From: Sistotremastrum niveocremeum HHB9708
Lineage: Eukaryota > Basidiomycota > Agaricomycetes > Sistotremastrales > Sistotremastraceae
Direction of reading: 5' to 3'
Assembly: GCA_001630475.1 (NCBI GenBank)
Contig: KV419395.1
Location: forward strand, 62,001-126,000
Length of the DNA stretch: 64,000 nucleotides
How positions within the stretch are numbered: the stretch's first letter is position 1; every line of letters begins with the position of its first letter. The translations under genes and the position numbers were made by a program. Positions 59,371 to 64,000 of the stretch are shown here, one piece after another. Below the pieces are notes generated by a model. That model searched no databases. It saw nothing but the letters and a program-made list of their open reading frames with translations, and had not been told where the DNA came from.

Positions 59371-60784
59371 TCATAAACTTAAACTATCGCTATTAGCGTC
59401 TGAGTCCCAGCCGGCTTTGTTCAGCCTTGGAGCCTCGAATGTCTTATCGAAAAAATCATGAGGAGCTCGCATCGTGTACAGGGGTGCAGTTGTTGTGACA
59501 TCAAAAGGGACTGTCCGATTGAGAGAGCACTGCAAAGTAACAGAGCCGTCCCGGGAAGACTTGATGGTGGATTGCTTGATGCTGAGAAATTTCGTCAATG
59601 AGAGGCCGAAAGAAAGGCCATTGTGATCGGTGTCGTCGCTGTCTTCCAGTCTTAGTCCGAATGTAGTAGTATTATTCGAGTGGTTCATTTCGATCTGTCT
59701 TACGGTAAATACCCGCTCATAATCGAGACGCAACAAACCATCTTACCGGATCAATGCAAGGGTTTGTATCCAGGTTAGGACAAGTTTCGAGAACTACAGC
59801 CTGTGGAGCAGACTTGTAATTTTCATGAAATGACCACGAGACAGGTTCGGTCTTCGGGACCAAAAACGTCCGCCGACGTTTCAGACGAATGTCGTAGTCA
59901 AAAAAAGGCATAGGATTAGGGGAGGCAGCTCTTAGATCGCGATCTGCGTTAGGGTCAAAGAAGGTTTCTTCCAGTAGAGTGACGGAGTTTTTCGGTTGTT
60001 TCTTGAGAAGGCTAGGGTCAACTGTGACGGCTCGTGGAAAATCCAAGTCTCGAGTGAGGTCTACGACATTGTTCTTCTGTGCATTTCCCAGTGCTTCCCT
60101 TCGGGTCATCAGGCCGCGATATGCTGTGCGAGCAGACCGATAAGAATGTCGATCTCTCAAGCGCGCAGTCTTGGAGGATTGTATTATTTCCAATGGTTCG
60201 GGGAACGCTTTTGGGATAGACTGTCCCTGTCCCTGAGCCAATCGAAGGCTTCGTCGGCGCTGAGGAAACACAAGCAGTCCAACGCCTCTCCGTTCCTGTT
60301 CAGATTCCGCAAAATCACCGGGATCCAACTCGCTGAGTGAATCCATCCGAGTATCCAAGTCGCCCAGGACAGACTCAATTTCGCTAGAATCATTAGAGGC
60401 ATCTCCTCCTTGCATCTCCTCGTCGCTATCAAACTTCATCCATCTCCTCATCGCCAAGGTATGTGGCGTGTAAGTTAATGCTTTCGAGTTGAGCGTCATC
60501 TTGGATTTGACGTCGGCAAGGGTAACGCGGCGAGTGGTGCGGCGGAGTTGTCTCAGAGATATACCTTCCAAAGGCTCTTCGATTCGAGTGCGTTTATGCG
60601 GGGAGTTCCGGGGAGTCTCATCGTCTTCATCAGAAGCATCATCGTCAGAAGCGTTAGCTGCATTGCCACTTCGCTTCTGCCGCTTTTCAAGCTTCTTGAC
60701 AGCGTCCCGTATGTTTGAATCCGTCGATTGACGAGATCTCCCATACTTTTTGCCAGGGTGCAAAGGCGACGATGAACGAGCCAT
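59371..60784 (-). CDS. Hypothetical nuclear-looking protein, basic/acidic, no known domain
   Basis: Two exons joined by an intron at about 59682-59735 (CCG/GTAAGA, acceptor GACAG), read as ..NPCIDP/IEMNHSNNTTTFGLRL. The N-terminal third is charged and low-complexity with likely nuclear localisation signals (KKLEKRQKR, HKRTRIEE). A more conserved-looking part includes LRRTTRRVTLADVKSKMTLNSK and LTYTPHTLAMRRWMKFDSDEE. The second exon has alternating hydrophobics (FGLSLTKFLSIKQSTI, SVTLQCSLNRTVPFDVTT) typical of a beta fold. I do not recognise the family. Its start lies 42 bp below the SET9 stop on the same strand, so the two genes are tightly packed. Confidence 0.75.
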
Positions 60785-60826
60785 GCCTAGTATTAGAAAT
60801 GAGAAAGAGTTTGATTGACCAGTCCG

Positions 60827-63236
60827 CTAAATTGCTCTACCGTTGCGTAGATGCTCTCGAAGTTCGAGCGCCGAGTCTGTCTTGCGTCGTTTAGCAGGTC
60901 GATGATCATTCTCCCGATCAGCATCCCTAGACGAGCGGATGCTTTTCGAAGCTGAATCGGGAGGCCTGATGCAGATAGGGCTGGGAGATCGAATCTCGAT
61001 CTGAGGTGCTCTCGAGGGCCAAGATGCCCCGAATATGCGTCGGTGACGAAGACAGCTAAAAATTGTAAGAGAAGAGAATGAGAACTGATGCGGAAAAGCC
61101 CTACCGAGAGCATTCCCCTTTGTCCTCCTCCGAGTCTTCATCGGCAGAATCTGGATTGAGAGGAGGAAGTTCTCGAGAGCAAACTTTACAAAGGCGAGGA
61201 GGAGGGGCCTTCTTTTTGCCACGTCTTTTGGGTGAAGCAAGAGCTGTCTTCGCCTTCTCGTCGGCTGCCTTGCCTTTATCAGCAGGGGTTCCGGACACTC
61301 GGGGTTTGGCTTTGGGAGGAAGAGCAGGTTTAGATTTCGATCGCAAAGACCGAGGCTCATCGGCAACAGGTGTCGAAGCTTTCCGGTCCTGAGACTGAAC
61401 AGTTGAAGCGCGGGTCTGGGGTGTTGCAATTTTTTTGTCATCGGTACTCTCTGCTGTACGATGCCGACTTTTAGCTCGAGGTGTGAGCTCCTTGTTTCGC
61501 TCAGGAGTGCGAGTGTTCAAACGAGCGCTGAATCGACGCTGCGCTGGGGCAGCTGGAAGAGTTGTCGCAGCTTGTGAAGACTGTGCTTCATCGGGTATAG
61601 AATGTGCGTCTTCGGAAAGGGGAGGAGATTTCAGTTGAATATTAGCTCTTGGTGAAGAGGAGAGGGTTGAAGATTGCTTCGCTATAAGATTATGCTCTGA
61701 TAAGGATAATGATTTTACTGCTTGAGCTTTGACAGGTGTGAAAGTTGTTGAAGTAGCGGCCGTAGAAGAAGGTGCTTGATCGGATGGACGGTCTCCCTGC
61801 GCAGATTCTGATTGCGATCTTGACGAGAGAGAGTCAGGTGTCGGGAGTGGATTTATAAGGGCTCCTGGGGAAGTCGGTATTGAAGAAAGCGGAGGTGTTG
61901 ATAGTTTTGACAATGAAGAGGAACGAGAAGCAGTATTTGCGTCTTCCGGGTCATCAATTTGGATAACAGCTTCGGTGACCTCGGTTTGGACTTCTTCCTC
62001 GCTGTCAGATTCACTATCAGGAAGTTTGAGGTATACACCTCGTCGTGTGCGTCTTTCATTAACTTCTCCCAGCATTTCAACCTTTTGAACCTGTCCCAGG
62101 GTTTCACGGGGTGGAATTGTACTGGCAGAGTCCGAGGAAGCGTCCGAGTCAGTGTAGTCGCTCTGTCGGTAACCTCCCTTGCCTCGCTTCTCACAAGTTT
62201 CGCAGAGACAATGCCGGTTGTCTTTGCCAACTGTTGACTGCTATCAGGGTCGAGAAAATGAAAGCGAGGGAAAGGGACCGACAATATGCGTCACCATAGT
62301 GAGCGGTGATCTCTTGACCGCGCTCGATAGGCTTGATCACTCGAAACGTGATGTACTTGCCTTCCCGGAAGAGCTCGCAGTTGTTGTCGCAGTCATGCTG
62401 TGGGGAATTAATTTTAAGAAGCGATCGCAAGAAGGTATCAAAACGTGAGACCCACGTTGACAAAGCGAGCTGGCCCCAGGAACAGATGATTCTTCTTTCG
62501 GTGGCCTGAGTGAATAACACTGAAGTCCCGACGAATGCCGCCATCCGTGTTCCTTCGGTCTGTTCGCTTCAACTCTTCGTTTTCATCCTCTGTCAAGACT
62601 GCCATTGAACCCTTCAATTCCGTGATAACAGTGCCGATTTTCAGCGTCGTAGTAGCCAGAATACAAAGCTCGGCTTTCCCAGTCCATTTCGAATAACGAG
62701 AGGTATGGGCAATCTCAATAGTACCAGTAGGCACGTAGAGTTCGAAATAGCGGGATGCGTGGGTAGCAAAAGCGTTTATTTGCATCTGAGTCTTGCCTCG
62801 GAGGTAGTGCGCAACGGCTTCGAGCCTTTGAAGACATGTCGCCAGTCAATAGATGTCTTTTGGATAGGTCTTTAACGACCAAAACGAGCATGCTTACCGA
62901 AGTAACGCGTCTACTGCTCCTCGAACACGCTTGGCAGCTGAGCTGGCGCTCTTGATAGTAACGATCCACTGCCGGAAAAAAATGGTTACGGGGATGGCAA
63001 AAGAGCGTATACACAACTTACACGCTGTACGATATTCAAGATCTCTTTTGGATCATGTCTAGGTAGTCTTCTAGACGGATCCATCTTGTGGACAACGAGC
63101 GGGAAGCTGTCTGTGCCTAGTTGTTCGACCAACATGAAACTTTCGGATTCAAAATTAGTTCTGATACGATAGATAGGCATATTGGATGTACTCACCTCAA
63201 AAAATCATCATCTCGAGACAGGTCACGCATGTTCAT
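60827..63236 (-). CDS. SET9: Histone H4-K20 methyltransferase Set9 (KMT5/Suv4-20 family)
   Basis: The ATG at 63236 gives MNMRDLSRDDDFL, then after an intron MLVEQLGTDSFPLVVHKMD and ILNIVQR. The SET region reads SRYFELYVPTGTIEIAHTSR, KAELCILATTTLKIGTVITE, DFSVIHSGHRKKNHLFLGP, ARFVNHDCDNNCELF (join at about 62453), GKYITFRVIKPIERGQEITA and HYGDAYFG, followed by the cysteine-bearing CLCETCEKRGKGGY. Residues after that are a long disordered Ser/Pro/Lys-rich tail. It carries a CxxC pair near its end (LCKVCSRELPPLNPDS, about 61200-61160) and ends AKRRKTDSALELREHLRNGRAI. This matches fungal Set9 in domain order. Writes H4K20 methylation used in DNA-damage checkpoint signalling. Confidence 0.9.
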
Positions 63237-63799
63237 GTTACTTGTAGAGGACCATGCCACCTCCCCAACGCGACTGTGCCCGCCATGAGCCACAACTGCA
63301 CCTCGCATGGTCGAGAATGATGGTGGCAACTATGAAGAGACTACTTGGGAATATTTTGACAAGATAAAGAGGGCGGTGAGTGTCGATTCTCGACACCCGT
63401 GAAAGGGGGCGGCCTTGTGAAGGCTGGGGAGCCGAGATGACCTCGTCTGATTGATTGATCCGCAAATTGCGCCTTCCGAAAGCGAAGCTACCTTGTCTTT
63501 ACACAATTTTCTCAAATCAAGACGCTAGGAACAAAAGCACGAGTACATGGGACAGAGACAAGGAAAAAGACAAAGGCAGGCGCGTATGTCACGGTGATGC
63601 AGATCCCGTTGCGCGGTCTGCAGTCACCACCGTCACTGCCATCCGAAACTATCTCCGCGTGTATCCCACACTGGTATCACTTGGAGAGGGAAAAAGCGTG
63701 TGTTCCAGACGTTATTAATGCCTGTACATACTGTGCTACATAGAGAGGCACTATAGGGAGGGCAGCATAACCATAATCCTCATGACGACAGCCCTGATT
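63237..63799. other. Intergenic region SET9 / RPS8
   Basis: About 560 bp containing the SET9 promoter and the RPS8 3' UTR. An 87-codon plus-strand frame at 63455-63718 has no support. Confidence 0.45.
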
Positions 63800-64000
63800 T
63801 TATGCGTGTTTTTGCTTGCCGGTTCTGAGTTTCCTAACATAGAACTGCAATGTGTATGAGATCACCGAGCAATGATTCTCAAGAAACATCAAGACGAACC
63901 TCGAGTTCACGGCCTTCCAGAATGTAACCATCGCATCGGCCGGACTGGCCAGGGCGAGAAGAAATGGCAGCATAGAGACGGCCAGCGGCGAACTGGGTCT
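63800..64000 (-). CDS. RPS8: 40S ribosomal protein eS8 (3' end, truncated by window edge)
   Basis: Only the C-terminal part is in view. Reading leftwards from the right edge on the minus strand: [20 protein letters not shown], then [13 protein letters not shown], a 56-nt intron (about 63843-63898), then [14 protein letters not shown] and the stop TAA at 63800-63802. This is the conserved eS8 C-terminus (SGRxDGYILEGxELEFYxRKL). The 5' part continues beyond position 64000. Confidence 0.9.
   Translation of the reverse strand, partial: RPSSPLAVSMLPFLLALASPADAMVTFWKAVNSRFVLMFLENHCSVISYTLQFYVRKLRTGKQKHA

Overview
The window is nuclear DNA from a filamentous basidiomycete, most likely an agaricomycete. 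Genes are split by many short introns (about 48-65 nt) with GT..AG ends and CTNA-type branch sites. The families fit such a genome: expanded P450s, an intronless DUF6593-type protein, a MYND-finger solenoid, an mpaB/DUF2236 oxygenase and a fungal DUF262 protein. No rRNA, tRNA, CRISPR array, LTR element or other virus-like element was recognised.

Layout. 0.2-12.3 kb: a same-strand tandem cluster of four complete cytochrome P450 genes plus the decayed 3' end of a fifth. 12.6-18.7 kb: convergent housekeeping genes DCC1 (cohesion, Ctf18 clamp loader) and UPF2 (nonsense-mediated decay). 19.5-22.6 kb: a C2H2 zinc-finger gene (ZNF-A) and a very small secreted cysteine-rich protein in four exons. 22.6-28.3 kb: a gene-poor stretch. 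28.3-29.7 kb: an intronless DUF6593-like gene. 29.7-31.8 kb: another empty stretch. 31.8-39.97 kb: chaperone CHZ1, a HAC1/CIB1-type bZIP factor, the divergent arginine methyltransferase PRMT1/HMT1, an F-box/LRR protein and a CTR copper transporter. 41.2-42.5 kb: a second zinc-finger gene (ZNF-B), an inverted paralogue of ZNF-A that keeps even its promoter. 44.0-45.7 kb: a DUF2236 oxygenase with an in-frame TGA. 46-50.6 kb: FAM72, DUF262 and the SNARE BOS1. 51.2-58.6 kb: a MYND protein, a secreted alpha/beta hydrolase and a cyclopropane-fatty-acid-synthase-like methyltransferase. 59.4-63.2 kb: an unrecognised nuclear-looking protein next to the H4K20 methyltransferase SET9. The right edge holds the 3' end of ribosomal protein eS8.

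How the parts relate. The P450s look like a locally amplified oxidative or xenobiotic set with no synthase partner in view. Chromatin and RNA functions recur (DCC1, UPF2, CHZ1, PRMT1, SET9). The most interesting regulatory locus is the bZIP gene. Its DNA-binding half and its C-terminal half lie in different frames, joined at an Ire1-type CCGCAG site with no usable spliceosomal intron. Its shared promoter with PRMT1 carries two CGACGTGG elements exactly 30 bp apart. This suggests an unfolded-protein-response switch that regulates itself.

Exon joins were inferred by eye from splice sites and family similarity. Positions may be off by a base or two, and starts are given as the most plausible ATG.
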